DNA from: Cycas panzhihuaensis
Taxonomy: Eukaryota; Cycadophyta
NCBI GenBank assembly: GCA_023213395.1
Contig: CM041465.1
Location: 82,157,741-82,221,740, forward strand
Reading direction: 5' to 3'
Length of the DNA: 64,000 nucleotides
Shown here: positions 1-10,891 of the stretch, in pieces
Position numbering within the stretch: position 1 is the first letter of the stretch
How the letters are laid out: each line of letters starts with the position of its first letter
Notes under the pieces: model-generated
Database searches by the model: none
Told to the model about the DNA's origin: nothing
The model's input: only the letters and a program-made list of their open reading frames with translations
Program-made: the position numbers and the translations under genes

Positions 1-1
1 T

Positions 2-280
2 AAAGAATGGTACTTAGAAGATGAACCGAGTTTTAAAGAAAAAATGAGAAAAGATAATCAAGCTTTAGCCTTAACTTTTTTTGCACTATATGATACTATG
101 TTTACTAGTATAAGTGAAATGACCACGTCTAAAATTGTATGGGAAACCTTGGAATTAATTTATGGGGGAGACACTATAGAACTACATGAAACTAATTATA
201 TTAATGATGTTTTACATGTAGGACATACGTTAGAGCAGGTTAACAATGATGCATCAACTAACATTGATGATGCCAACTAA
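2..280 (+). pseudogene. Gag fragment of element A (copia-type, cut by window edge)
   Basis: An open frame runs from base 2 to a TAA ending at 280. It reads like the UBN2-type gag of plant copia elements: an Asp-Asn-Gln-Ala start to a helical stretch, then a Lys-Ile-Val-Trp-Glu-Thr-Leu segment matching the usual AKEAWDTL block, then Tyr-Gly-Gly. Gag forms the virus-like particle that packages element RNA in the cytoplasm. The upstream half lies outside the window. Acidic, asparagine-rich codons follow, then stops. There is no zinc knuckle, protease, integrase or reverse transcriptase before the polypurine tract at 577, only about 300 bases on. Either pol was deleted or the element is gag-only; element M at the other end of the window has the same layout. 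Confidence 0.6.
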
Positions 281-576
281 ATTGATAATAACATTGTTGA
301 ATTTGATAATGCTATGTATACCATTGACTAAACTCCAATAAAATAAAAGATGAAGAAGACAAAGATCTTAATCCAACCACACGTACTCAAGTCAACCTCG
401 CCCTACTAAGACAAGCTTGGAAACCACATATTGTTGAAGAGAACTATATTGCAAGGACAATAATGTATTATGGTAATAAAGAAAAGGAACAAGCGCTTAA
501 TCTCTCTCTCAAAGTTTTGCTAAAGTATAAGTTTCAAAATTTCAAAGAAAAGTTTGAAAATGTATGTAATGAATAT

Positions 577-588
577 TATGGGGGAGAA
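577..588 (+). other. Polypurine tract of element A
   Basis: The purine run TATGGGGGAGAA lies directly against the TG of the LTR at 589, where plus-strand DNA synthesis would be primed. It fixes element A as plus-strand and the LTR that follows as its 3' copy. Confidence 0.65.
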
Positions 589-896
589 TGTTGGATTAAT
601 ATTCATTATATTTATTTATGCAAGAGCATCTTGAGACCATGTGAGTCACCCCCAACTATCACATAGATAAAGTAATATTATTTTATGTAAGTTATTTATT
701 ATTTTATTATAGTTTAAATTTGGAGGTTGAGGTGGGCTCCCGCCACCTCCTAAATATATATTTTGGGGCCTAAAACCACCGGTGTTTTATCAACACCACC
801 ATCACATTGTAAATTTGTTAATACTCTTCAATATAGATTGAAATAATTTACAATATAGATTGAAACTACTCCACTCTATTCCCATTAGATTCTTCA
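589..896 (+). repeat. 3' LTR of element A (about 308 bp)
   Basis: Starts TGTTGGATTAATATTC directly after a polypurine tract. The right end (TTCTTCA at 890-896) was set by alignment to the solo LTR F at 16,713-17,042, which shares the same order of blocks. Both contain a GGAGGTTGAGG box, a hairpin, a second hairpin built on GTGTT/AACAC, and a CTACTC end block. The copy also has a short internal duplication of CAATATAGATTGAAA (829-843 and 851-865). Its 5' LTR partner would lie left of the window. Confidence 0.65.
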
Positions 897-2023
897 GGTC
901 TTCCACTCCTTTCAAGCCTACTCTAGGGTCATGATCTGCACATCCTCTTCCCCTACTTGCCCACATTCACTAACAACCATACTAGGGAGTTGCCAATAGG
1001 GTGTTAGCCTTATACTACATCACTATCTCCCTTCCTCCTTCTTTATTTTATCCCTCTAAGTTAGGGTGAGGTTCGACTTGCTTTATCACTTGTATAATGT
1101 GAGGATCCCTTATGCCTTCACCCCTCTTTTAGACAACTCTTAAAACTCAATGTTTTTATAGTTTTTAAAGCTATGGGATTATTTTAAACTCTTCATAGGT
1201 TCATTTTATAGTAGACTCAACTTTAAAAATAAGATTTTTTACCCTCATTTTGTCTTAAGAAGCTTAAGAAGTTGGAGAACTTATTTTTTCTTCATTTGTG
1301 ATTATTTTTTCTCCCATTTGAGGATGTAGTTAGATAGGTCATGGTCAAGAACCCTAAAATTGATTATTTATTTGTTAAATTTTATCTTTATTTATCTTTG
1401 ATGACTAAGAACCCCAAAATTAATTATTCATTTATTAAATTTTATCTTTATTTATCTTTTATAAGAAAATTAAACTCCATAATTACGTGCATATTTTAAC
1501 AGTTATAGAGTTTATCATTCATACATAGTTGATTTATTTGACATAATTTTTAATAATCTAAAGTTTTAAACTATATGTTAGTCAAATTAAGTTGTATTTC
1601 ATATTATTTAAGATCTACACTTTAGTTTTTTGGCCCATGGTCATATGGTGAAGGGGACTTTAATGCCTGAAAGGTGATAATTACCATAACTTTTTCATTA
1701 GACCTTTGTTTTAAAAAATTCAAGTTGTTGTAATAATATTTTAAGTTATATTTTCATAATTTGAGCTCAAATTCATAAATAAGCCTTACAGCCTCTGAGT
1801 ATTCTTATAAACTCATACATGTAATCATGATATTATTATAATTTTTATCATTATATCAAATGTAAACATAGTTAGTTACATTCTAACACAGTCACAAAAA
1901 CTAAGTGGTAAAAATTATATAATATAAAAGTTCAAAATATATAATGTTGTAGATCTAAAAAGATCAATAAAAATAGTTGAAGGCAAGTAACCTGAGCCAA
2001 TTTAGACAACCCCTCAATCTATA
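897..2023. other. Unassigned AT-rich spacer
   Basis: I see no coding homology on either strand. The stretch holds the 60-bp tandem duplication listed separately and otherwise simple AT-rich sequence. It could be leader or LTR of copia fragment B, but I found neither a primer-binding site nor TG...CA ends to support that. Confidence 0.5.
1341..1460. repeat. 60-bp tandem duplication
   Basis: Two adjacent 60-base units (1341-1400 and 1401-1460) align without gaps. Both contain an AAGAACCC block followed by a T-rich TTTATCTTTATTTATCTTT end, with about six differences. The exact period and adjacency point to local duplication rather than separate insertions. Confidence 0.85.
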
Positions 2024-2720
2024 ATGACTATCAGAACATCTGCTAGAGCAACCTTTATAACTTCAATATTTACAACTAAAGATATGGAAGAATAGGAGGA
2101 TAAAGATCAAGAAGCACTCATTATTATTGATTTATCCATTGTAGATGAACTTATCATACACTATAAGGCAAAATAACATCAACAAAACATGGAAAACAGT
2201 AAAAGTTCTATGTGAAACAAAGAATAAAACTGGAGTTTTATAACTTATGAATCAATCATATGCTTGTAAAATGATAATTGATGACTATATCTCTATCTAT
2301 TTATGAAGACTTAAGGATATTAGAGATTAACTAATTACCATTGGTGAGAGAGTTAAGGAGAGAGAACTTGTGAGCATAACTTTGAATAGCCTCTAAGAAG
2401 GCTATCATTTTTTTGTTACCAACCTATGCCTAATTAAGAGATCACATCTTTTAACATTTGAAGAGTTAGTTATACTTCTCTTACATAAAGAACAATGTAT
2501 GGTTGGATATATTGGTAGAAATATTTGAATGGTATTAACCTCTTAATTTAAGAAGAAATTATAGTTAAAGGCTCCTAGCAAGCTCAATCTCTCTCTACTA
2601 GCACGAGTGCATCCAAAAGGAAGAAGGATATTATGTATACCTACTGCAAAAAGACTAGTCACTTTGAGAAGAATTATTAGAAGAAATAAGCAAATAAAAG
2701 GAAGAAAGGTGCTAGTAAAA
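2024..2720 (+). pseudogene. Copia gag remnant, element B
   Basis: Reading across frames and stops gives a copia gag. There is an Asp-Lys-Asp-Gln-Glu-Ala-Leu-Ile stretch, then a Glu-Thr-Lys-Asn-Lys block, then RLKDIRD, ITIGERVKE, ITLNSL and LTFEELVILLL near 2,300-2,480, all usual landmarks. At 2633-2680 the zinc knuckle is visible as Y-x2-C-x4-H-x4-Y, so two of the three cysteines have become tyrosine, as expected from G-to-A change. No 5' LTR or primer-binding site was found. It reads straight on into the protease and integrase remnants of the same element. Confidence 0.65.
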
Positions 2721-3223
2721 TCATGGCTCTATCTATTAATGACAAAAAAATATTTTGGTTTAATGTTATTTCTAGCACTTTAAATACCTAGTACGTTAAT
2801 TTAAGAGCTTTAAACCACATCACCTTTTATAAAGAATGGTTTAAGGAACTCAAAGAAGAAAATAATTTAATTATAATTCATGGTAATGATAGTCAATATA
2901 GAGTAGTAGGTAAAAGTATAATTATTCTCAAGTAATCTAGTAATAAGATTAATATCTTTGATGTGTTGTTTGTGCCACCTTCTAAATATAACTTACTCTT
3001 TGTAAGTCATATAACTAAACTTAATTTAAAAGTAGAGTTTAATATTGTTAAGTGTGTCATCAAAGATGATGATTTTGGAATTGCTTAAGGATTCCAAGAG
3101 ATTAACTTATATTATATAAAATCACAAGCTTATCTAAGCATAGTTTTATTATAGCTTTATCTAATGCATTATAACATGATCATTTTGGAATTACCATAAC
3201 CTTTATTTATTTAATTAACTAAG
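2721..3223 (+). pseudogene. Copia protease / pre-integrase remnant, element B
   Basis: Frames broken by stops still show the order expected after gag: a Trp-Phe-Asn segment in the place of the protease active site (the Asp-Ser-Gly motif is gone), then YKEWFKELKE, then IFDVLFVPPSKYNLLFVSH near 2,950-3,010. The last matches the conserved VLYVPGLKxNLLSVSQ block before the integrase. A His-Asp-His-Phe-Gly stretch near 3,180 corresponds to the GAG_pre-integrase domain. Non-functional. Confidence 0.6.
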
Positions 3224-3865
3224 ATGGTACATGATCTTCTTTTAGTGCTAAAAAGTAATAAAATTTGCAGTGCTTATATATTTAGAAAACAACATAGGAA
3301 AAAAATTATCAACTCCACTTGGCAAGCAACAAATAAATTAGAATTGGTATACTTTGATCTATGTGGACTAATCACATTAGTTTTATTTAGAGGAGTGAGA
3401 TACTTCATTGTCTTTATCAATGACTTGACCAGGAAGATATGGATTTATCTTCTAAAAATTAAGTCAAAAGCATTTACAAAGTTTAAGGAATTTAAAGTTG
3501 AAGTGAAAATTTTCTCTAAAAAGAAGATCAAATTTTTGAGAAGTGATAATGGAGGTAAATATTAGTGTTTAGAGTTCATTACATTTATATATTGTAATAG
3601 AATGGTGTATCCAAAAGGAAGAATTGGACCATTATTGAAATAGTGAGATCTATGCTTAAGGTAAAAATTGTGCTTAATGGCTTGTGGTCTAAAGTGGTGA
3701 ACACAATAATGTATATTTAAATAGAAGTTCTATAATAGCTATTCAAAATGACTCCTAAAGAGGTTTAGATAGGAAGAAAACAATTTTTTTTATAATCTTT
3801 ATGTCTTTGGTTGTAAGTAATAAAAACTTAATGATAAAAGTTATAGGTATATCCTTGTAGTGTAT
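3224..3865 (+). pseudogene. Copia integrase remnant, element B
   Basis: The first 342 bases are open (113 residues), and the rest is readable with stops to about 3,865. Early on, a Cys-x-x-Tyr and RKQHRKK segment stands for the zinc-binding region (one Cys lost). Next come YFDLCGLI with the first catalytic Asp, YFIVFINDLTRKIWIYLLK, and FLRSDNGGKY with the second catalytic Asp. Then come remnants of the NRMVxPK and VFGCK blocks. Integrase would insert the element cDNA into the genome. The copia sequence stops at about 3,870, where gypsy sequence begins in mid-domain, so this is a truncated copy with no reverse transcriptase. Confidence 0.75.
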
Positions 3866-3884
3866 AGTTAGTTATCCAAAACCT

Positions 3885-4690
3885 ATAGACTTTGAAATCC
3901 CTAATTGGGCTTATCATACCCCCATCTTCTCCCCAACATAAGTTAATTTTGACAATGATGAATACTTTACCAAATAGATATAATCCATTTCTCTTCCATT
4001 AATCATTAGGAAAATGATTATCACATTCATATTTTAGCACATCATTTATTACTTTAGAGTCCTTGATATCTTGATCATGGACAATGGGACCCTATTTTAT
4101 AATAAGGAAGTTGATGAATTATGAAAAACGATTTACATCTCTCATAAGACCTCATCACCTTATTACCCTTAAGCAAACAGGCAAATCAAGGCAATCAACA
4201 AAACTCTAATTTTAATTTTAAAGAAAATAGTTGCCAAATCTTAATGAGATTGGCACTTACAATTATATCACACCTTATGGGATTATCACACATCCATTTG
4301 GACCACCATAGGCATGACATTGTTCTCCCTTGTTTATGAGTCAGAACCCATCCTTCTACTCAAAATAGAGTGTCTTTAAAGGGTTTTATTGATGAGGAAT
4401 GGTATCATCAAGCATGCCTTCATGAATTAGAAGCTTTAGATGAAAGGTGCCTCGTAGTTTATCAAGTGAACTTTGCATCAAAAATTAAATCTCAAAAGGC
4501 CTATTATAAGCATCTATAGCCTAGATAATTTTCCCCTTGGGACAAAGTCCTAAAGCTTGAATACCTTCATAAGTATCTAGTTAAGCCTCAAATGGGTTGG
4601 ACCCTTTATTATACTTCAAAGTCTAGCTAACAATGCATATTGTATTACCATGTGAGAGGGTTTTGAGTTTGAGAAAGATTTTAATGGATA
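3885..4690 (+). pseudogene. Gypsy integrase remnant, element C
   Basis: This stretch aligns with the integrase of gypsy element E (16,440-17,290). Shared landmarks are a Pro-Ser-Ser...His-Lys-Leu-Ile-Leu-Thr block, YFTK, VLDILIMDNGT with the second catalytic Asp near 4,080, and YNKEVDEL. Near 4,250-4,360 a Trp...Tyr-His-Thr-Ser stretch and SLVYESEPILLLKIE match the C-terminal block of plant gypsy integrases. It has many stops. It is useful as an empty-site reference: at 4,131-4,150 it is continuous exactly where element E carries the solo LTR F. Confidence 0.7.
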
Positions 4691-6440
4691 ATTTCTCAAA
4701 AAGTTTTTATAATTTATCTTTCCCTCACTAGGGGTATTAGCACTTTGATAAGAACCTAAACTACCAAGGTGCTCTAAGATGAGCCTAATCTACTTCATTT
4801 TTATCACATTTCATACCCACTACGACATGCTATTTCTCTATGTCTATCATGGTACTTGTCACTCTATCAAGAGTAACCCTCTATCCCCTATGAGCATAAA
4901 CTAGACTTCACTCCATCATAATTATAAACTATCAACTATAAATACTATTTCTAATAAAAAAGACTATAAAACACAAAAAATAAAAAATAAAAAATCCTTC
5001 CTTTCTTTAATGTTTGGACAAACTTCTTTTCCTTTCCTTTCACTCCAAAAGGAGCTAAAACTATGATAAAGAAGTATCATGCTTTCATACCTATTTGACC
5101 CCTTCCAAATCTTATGCCCATCAGGTACCTCAAGCTCCAATGAGAGCTTAAACTACTAATTCACTCTAAAATTGAGGATAAACTATTTTTGTTGTCACAT
5201 CATATATAATTCAATGTGATTCATGTTTAATTACATCGATGGTCCTTAAATTTGATCACAAAGCATGTCTTATAAAATGCTATAATGAAGATTTAAATAG
5301 GTTAACGACTATGTTGTGACCATCCCCCATCTAGATTAACTTATAACTAGGTAGTAGACTAACAAAACTAGAAAAATCACATGAAAACTTTAAAAAGATA
5401 TCTATGTTTGTCCATCCTATAAATTTTCCTAGGTTGTCCTTTGGTAGAATAAAATTATTTATGGTAACACTAAGAGATTCATAGTGCCAACTATGAGACC
5501 CAAAAAATGAGAAATTTACTATAAATTTTTAGGAATTTTCTATCCAGTCCATTGTTGACCTATCTAAGATCATTAGAATATTAAATTTCCCTAACTCAGT
5601 TGTGAATTGGGGTCTCATCAAGGATCCACTTTCCCAGGAAATCTTGTGTAGGGGATCCCCCTAAATTTGCATTTTGATTAACCATTATCCATGCTATTAG
5701 ATTAAGTCAAGTTGTTAGTGTGCCAGGTCATGCACTCACAAAGCCAAAGTTTGTTTAGAGGTAATCCTCCATTAGTCCCCTATCTATGAGTACCCCTTAT
5801 TATCATGCACTCGTGCTCCATATACCATTCATACTCACCACCATTTTTAGAGCTTTCATATATGACCACCTGTCTGTAGACAAGTTGCTTTATAACCTAC
5901 AGCCAGTGCTCCTAATGGTTTTATCACATGGCATACTCCCTAATAATAGTCCTTCTTGATCTCTATTATAAAAGATATCCTAGCTTATTCTAGTTACCCT
6001 TTCAAGGCTCCCTTTTTTACTTATGTCCTACATGAAAGCTCTTAGAGATGATTCATATAAACCACCCTTGTTTTCCCTGTGGTTTAACCCTCTTCACTAA
6101 CCTCTCAGGTCTTATGTACCTTTACTTTGTTAAAGTAGACTATTATATTTTAGTTTACTTAATCCCCATGAGTTGGCTCATCACCACGACATCCTTTTAT
6201 ATTGAGAAATTTTTAAAAGCTTTTATACATATACACTCTTAAAATATATATATATATATAACAAAAAAATTATAATAAATTTATATATACCTCTTCCCTC
6301 CTTATTGGTATGTAAGGTAGGTCATGTGTCAATTGTGTTCCTACCTTTGATTTATAGTTTGGGTCTAGATATGTGGTCCATTTAGGACTTTTGGATTTGG
6401 ATGTCTAGGTCCACCATGGCCTTAGTCAAAATAGTGAAAA
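4691..6440 (+). other. Probable gypsy 3' non-coding remnant, element C
   Basis: There is no coding homology. Phrases such as AGAACCTAAACTACCAAGG (near 4,751) and GATGAGCCTAA recur around 22,670-22,840 next to another gypsy end, which suggests gypsy 3' untranslated or LTR-derived sequence. I could not define LTR ends. An (AT)n run sits at 6,244-6,260. The stretch stops being gypsy-like somewhere before copia D begins, near 6,440. Confidence 0.35.
6244..6260. repeat. (AT)n microsatellite
   Basis: An uninterrupted run of about eight AT units in otherwise AT-rich non-coding sequence. Confidence 0.8.
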
Positions 6441-6523
6441 CTTATCACAATAGTAACACTGAATTACCCATGAGATCTCCATCTCATTTCACTTGTCTTC
6501 TAAATTATTTTAGTTGGGATAAT

Positions 6524-6890
6524 AATGTCTAAGGAAGACAAGTGTATTACCCTATTATATTCACTTCCTAATTCTTGGGATAATCTTGTGATGATGATTA
6601 CTATCATAAGTGCTAGCACTCTAAAATTTGACGATGTTATTGTCACCTTATTATTAGAAGAGATAAGGTAAAAATATTTTGAGATTCATTTAAAATATAT
6701 ATTAGTAATAAGAGGTTGAATATTAGATCATGACTAATAAAGGCTTAGGACTAGATGGCCAAAATCTAGAGGAAAATCTAAATCTCTAAGCAGAGGCTCC
6801 TTAGTATGCTGGAGATATAGGAAGGTTGGCCATATGAAGAGCTAGTCTCGAGACAAGGTTGATAAACGAAAGTCAACTGAAACTACTTCT
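6524..6890 (+). pseudogene. Copia gag C-terminal remnant, element D
   Basis: From an ATG at 6524 the frame reads MSKEDKCITLLYSLPNSWDN, then TLKFDDVIVTLLLEE. These are the conserved helix blocks of this copia gag group. An Arg/Ser/Lys-rich tail and a decayed zinc knuckle follow (C-W-R-Y...GHMKS near 6,810-6,845). One Cys has become Tyr and the last Cys is a stop. The N-terminal half of gag is missing or unrecognisable. Confidence 0.65.
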
Positions 6891-6893
6891 TCC

Positions 6894-7253
6894 ATGGTAG
6901 CAAAATCCTCCAATGAAACTAATGGTAATGTTAATTTAGTAGCCTTAGGTAAGTTATTAAATGTTGAGTCTTGGTTAATTGAATCTAATACGTTGCTTCA
7001 TGTTACTCCCCATAGGAAGTGGTTTTCTGAATATAAATGTATTGATGGAGATGAAGTATTCCTCAAAGATCATTACCCATATAAAATTATAGGTTATAGA
7101 AGGGTGAAGGTTCAATTTAGGGATGCAAGGGTTAAAATTATCCCTTATGTAAGTTATATTCCTAGTTTGACTATGAGTCTATTTTCTATTAATCAATTAG
7201 GTGATGTTAGAATAGAAGTGATTTTCAATAAAAACAGTTGCAGAATAGTTTGA
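6894..7253 (+). pseudogene. Copia protease / pre-integrase segment, element D
   Basis: An open frame of 119 residues. Residues about 26-45 (VESWLIESNTLLHVTPHRKW) sit where copia proteases have WxxDSGAxxHVT. The catalytic Asp-Ser-Gly is replaced by Glu-Ser-Asn, so cleavage activity is not expected. A VFLKDHYPYKIIGYRRVKVQF block and a YIPSLTMSLFSINQLGD block follow, the usual link to the GAG_pre-integrase domain. K carries the same segment at 58,052-58,261 (minus). The Met start is only the first ATG in an open stretch; the native protein would be a longer polyprotein. Confidence 0.75.
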
Positions 7254-7259
7254 AGAGCA

Positions 7260-8283
7260 TTAGTATTAGCAATAGGGGTCTAATTTGAAATACTATATAA
7301 GCTTGATGTGAGAACAATATGTGTTGGTAATTGAAGTTCAACTATTATAAAAAGTAGCAATAAAGTAGGTAGAACCCTTGGTAAAACTATGATATGGCAT
7401 TAGAGATTAAGCCACATTGGAGAGAAAGACCTCTATGATTTATTCTCTAAAGATATAGCAAAAGATATTTCTAGAATTAATGACTCCTTTAATTTTAATT
7501 TCTATGAGCATTATGTTTACGGTAAACAAAGTCAAGTCAGTTTTCCTTTAATCTCAAAGATAACAAAGGGTATTTTGTAATTGGTACACAACAATATTTT
7601 TGGACTTGTTGATGTACCCCCATTAGATGGGTTTAAATATTTTGTCTCATTTATAGATGATTTCCTAAGAAAGACGTGACTTTACTTTCTCAAGTAAAAA
7701 TATGAGGTGTTCAATAAATTTTAAGAATTTAAGGCCTTAGTCAAGAGTTAAAGTGATAAGTGGATCAAGGTGTTGAGGATTGATAACAGAGGTAAGTTTT
7801 ACTTAAAGGAGTTTAAGTAGTTTTATAAGCAATGTAGGATAGCAAGGTAGAAGATAACTCTTTATACCCCATAATAGAACAAAGTTATTGAAAGGAGGAA
7901 TAGGACCTTGGTAGAGAAATCAAGAAGTATGCTCAATACTACTGGTTTAAAGAAACAATTCTAGGTTGAGGCTATGATGATTAGAAGTTATATGATAAAT
8001 AGATCATTGATGACTACCTTAGTGTACAAAACACATGAAAAAGTATGGTTCAATAAGAAGCAATTTCTTAGTCATCTTAAATATTTTGGTTGTAAAGCTT
8101 TTATGTATATTCCTAGCCCATAAAGGACTAAGCTTAATTTTAAAGGATAAAAGACTCTTTCCATTGGCTATGGTAATGGTTTTAAATAGTAAAATCTTTA
8201 TAACCTTAAAATACAGAAAGTTATATTTACCTATGATGTTATCTTTAGAGAGAAGTTTAAGTCTCTAAAGGGAGATAAAGAAC
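7260..8283 (+). pseudogene. Copia integrase remnant, element D (5' part)
   Basis: With frameshifts and stops, the segment shows a pre-integrase His-Ile-Gly-Glu-Lys block near 7,415. It then shows a Leu-Val...Asp-Val-Pro-Pro-Leu-Asp-Gly region (7,580-7,640), YFVSFIDDFLRK near 7,640-7,675, and VLRIDNRGKF near 7,770-7,800, which stands for the second catalytic Asp. The end is cut at 8,283 by the insertion of gypsy E. An open frame at 8,035-8,268 is out of frame with this domain and is not a separate gene. Confidence 0.6.
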
Positions 8284-10799
8284 TATTTCTTAGCTTCTGG
8301 GAATGGTATTGACACGATGACATAGGTAAGTGCAAGTACACATTTTCATCTTTATCACCCATCACATTTATTATATAATTTTACTTTATGTAATGCATTG
8401 ATTAATTAGTAGATGTGTGCCTACTTGCATGATTGGATTTCTTGTGCCCCATTTTTTGTCAATGATGACTCAGACTCTAATCCAATGGCCTTAAAGACCT
8501 CCATGTTGATTTATCAGTTGGAAAAGGAATCTCCCTACATCCATACAACTTGCTTTTTGTACATGTCCTTATTCATTTGGCCATGTTTCCTTCGTAACCA
8601 CTGGTCACCTCTCATTTTAGGCCTTAAGATTGGCCTCTAGGAATGAGAGTGGCCTTTAAGATATGACTTGGGCTCCTTTTACCTATTTTGTTACTACACT
8701 ACTATCTTTTTTGGTGCAGAAAGTAGTATTGTAGGGCAATTTAAGGTACCATAGATATATTTGCGGTACCGTAGATTTGTCTATGGTATGACTATTATGA
8801 CTTTTAGTTGCATCTCCAATGATTAAACGACTTCTTTTCCACCTTGTTTAGTGGGCCTAGTAGGCTACATTAGCCTAAGCTAATTTGTCACATTCTTAGA
8901 AACCTCATTAGACCTCCAACATTATTTTTATTCAAATTTTCTTAAGATTTGAAGCTTCCTCTTTAGATTGATCTATGGTTTTGGGTAGTGGTTTCTCCAT
9001 ATTGTGGACATAAAACTACCAACCCCTCACCTTGTTTTCTTTTATAAAATCCATCAAGTTTAGAGGTAAGACATCATAGACCTTTTATTCTTCTCACAGT
9101 AATAAAATAATACTAAAATTATGTCCCTACAATTCTTCCATCTTTCATGTGACTTACGTACTTTCGAGTTAAGGTGGTAACTTTGGAGATCAATCCAAGA
9201 GCAAGCAAGGAGGAATTAGAGAGATTCTTATTAGGTGCCATTGGCTCCTTATCTCTTCATCATCTTGGGCATATCTCTCCTACCTTAGTTTGTCAGTTGT
9301 AAGACTATTTTCACCCTTTCTCTCTATATTTTTTTTTTACTAAGTTACATAGGTAGAGTTGGATGAATTGGTAGTTTCTTTTCTTGTTATGATAATAGAA
9401 GATAGGGTTTCAATTAGCATGATCTCTTCTTCTCTTTTGCCTATACATTTACTAAGGGTTTTTCTAGAGGGGTTTCCCTTAGTACAACTAGGAAAATTAC
9501 TTACATAGAGGATGTTGTGCCATTCTAAGACACCCTTCTTCCCTTTTTATTTCATGTTTGTTATTGTTGTCATCTCTCTACCTGATATATATAAATATAT
9601 ATGCATGCTTCATGTTTATACTAATTCATTTTTATGCAACTAGATTTTTTTAGGATTGTATGGTAGCTCTTTCTCTAGTTTTAACTTACAAGGATACGAG
9701 AGGGAGTGAACCCTCTATCATTCACGTTAGAGTTGGGAGCTAGGATATACTCTAACAAGGTAAGTACCTACATCGTTTCATACATCTAATTTCTCTACTC
9801 TTTATTTCCCTCCTCTGTTACTCTTCATTTATTGTCTTTTCATTTGGGACAAGTAATTGGAGCCCCCTATTCTGGTTCAATGCAATAACAAGAGTATCTA
9901 AGAGGAGGATGAGGAGAGACGAAGAGGAGTAATGCTTCTAACCACCAATTGAATCTAGGTGCACCTCCTTCCCCTTTCCTCATCGTTATTTTATTTTTTA
10001 TTGGCATTCTCACTCTATTCCCTATTACAGAAACTGTGTTCTCCCCCTCTCCTTTTTTTTGGGTTATATCATTGTTAAGGGAAAAAATATAGGAATCGGG
10101 AAAGGTTTTAGCATAGCAGAGAGTAAGGAGAAATTAACTTATAAGAATGAAAATTAGTCTTCTTTTCTTTACTTTAAATGAAAAGATCGAAATTAAGAAT
10201 TTCTTAGGGATAGGGTTTCATATAGGAAATGATCCCTTTTGTTTCCCCCTTAGTAGCATCCTTTTTTTTTATTTAATTGGTATGTGTGCCTTTTTTATAA
10301 AAAAAGAAAGAGGAAGAGTGTTAAAGAAAAGGATAGTGAGGTTGTTTTCTTATTTGGTTCTTTTCTTTTTTCCCTTTTCCTCTTATTTTGGCCAATATAA
10401 CAATGAAGCTAAACCTTACTTCGCTTGTTCTACTCAAGTAGGCTTATGCCCATTGGGTCCCTTCACCCCTCTCTTTTTTGCTTTCCCCTTCCTTACTTGC
10501 CATGTTGGTCCCTCATCAAGCAAGATTGCCAACTCATGGTGTGAGGGAAAAGAGGGTACATTTGGGTTACATGGAAGCCTAGGGAAACTAAAAATGTTGC
10601 CATCCCCTTATTCCTCTAAAACCCTAAGTGAAGGAAAGAGGATTATGCCTGCATATCCTAAATCTGCACTTAAGAGGTGCATAAGTGCCCTGCATGGGCC
10701 ACTTAGGACTCTATTTACACCCTATTCTAAGTCTCGTACCATAAGCCTAGTCTTCCTTATTGTCGATTATCTTAGGTACCCCTGGTAGAAGCAATCTCA
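8284..10799 (+). repeat. 5' LTR of gypsy E (about 2,516 bp)
   Basis: Aligns over its whole length with 17,755-20,263. It begins TATTTCTTAGC (TG decayed to TA) and ends TCTCA one base before the primer-binding site. Shared landmarks include the GATGTGTGC...CATGATTG block near 8,413-8,435, the TATATA/GCATGC stretch near 9,590-9,610 and the CCAAAACCCTAAGTGAAGG-like block near 10,615. Many substitutions separate the two copies, so the insertion is old. Confidence 0.88.
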
Positions 10800-10800
10800 T

Positions 10801-10819
10801 TGGCAACCATATTAGGGAC
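10801..10819 (+). other. Primer-binding site of gypsy E
   Basis: TGGCAACCATATTAGGGAC one base after the LTR resembles the TGGCGCCGTTGCCGGGGAC-type site of plant Tat/Athila gypsy elements. Most mismatches are transitions, as expected for decay of methylated cytosines. Confidence 0.5.
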
Positions 10820-10891
10820 ATGCTGGTTTGAATGCCTTAGGTTTTCTTTGGCTCTCTTACATACATTTTCCCCTACATAGGACCTATTAGA

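Noticed and set aside
8035-8268. Similar small open frames at 8,035-8,268 (plus) and 56,965-57,198 (minus), Leu/Ile/Ser-rich and alike in sequence
   Set aside because: They are the same out-of-phase reading of the integrase-RT linker region in the paired copia elements D and K. The likeness comes from the shared DNA, and the true domain lies in another frame.
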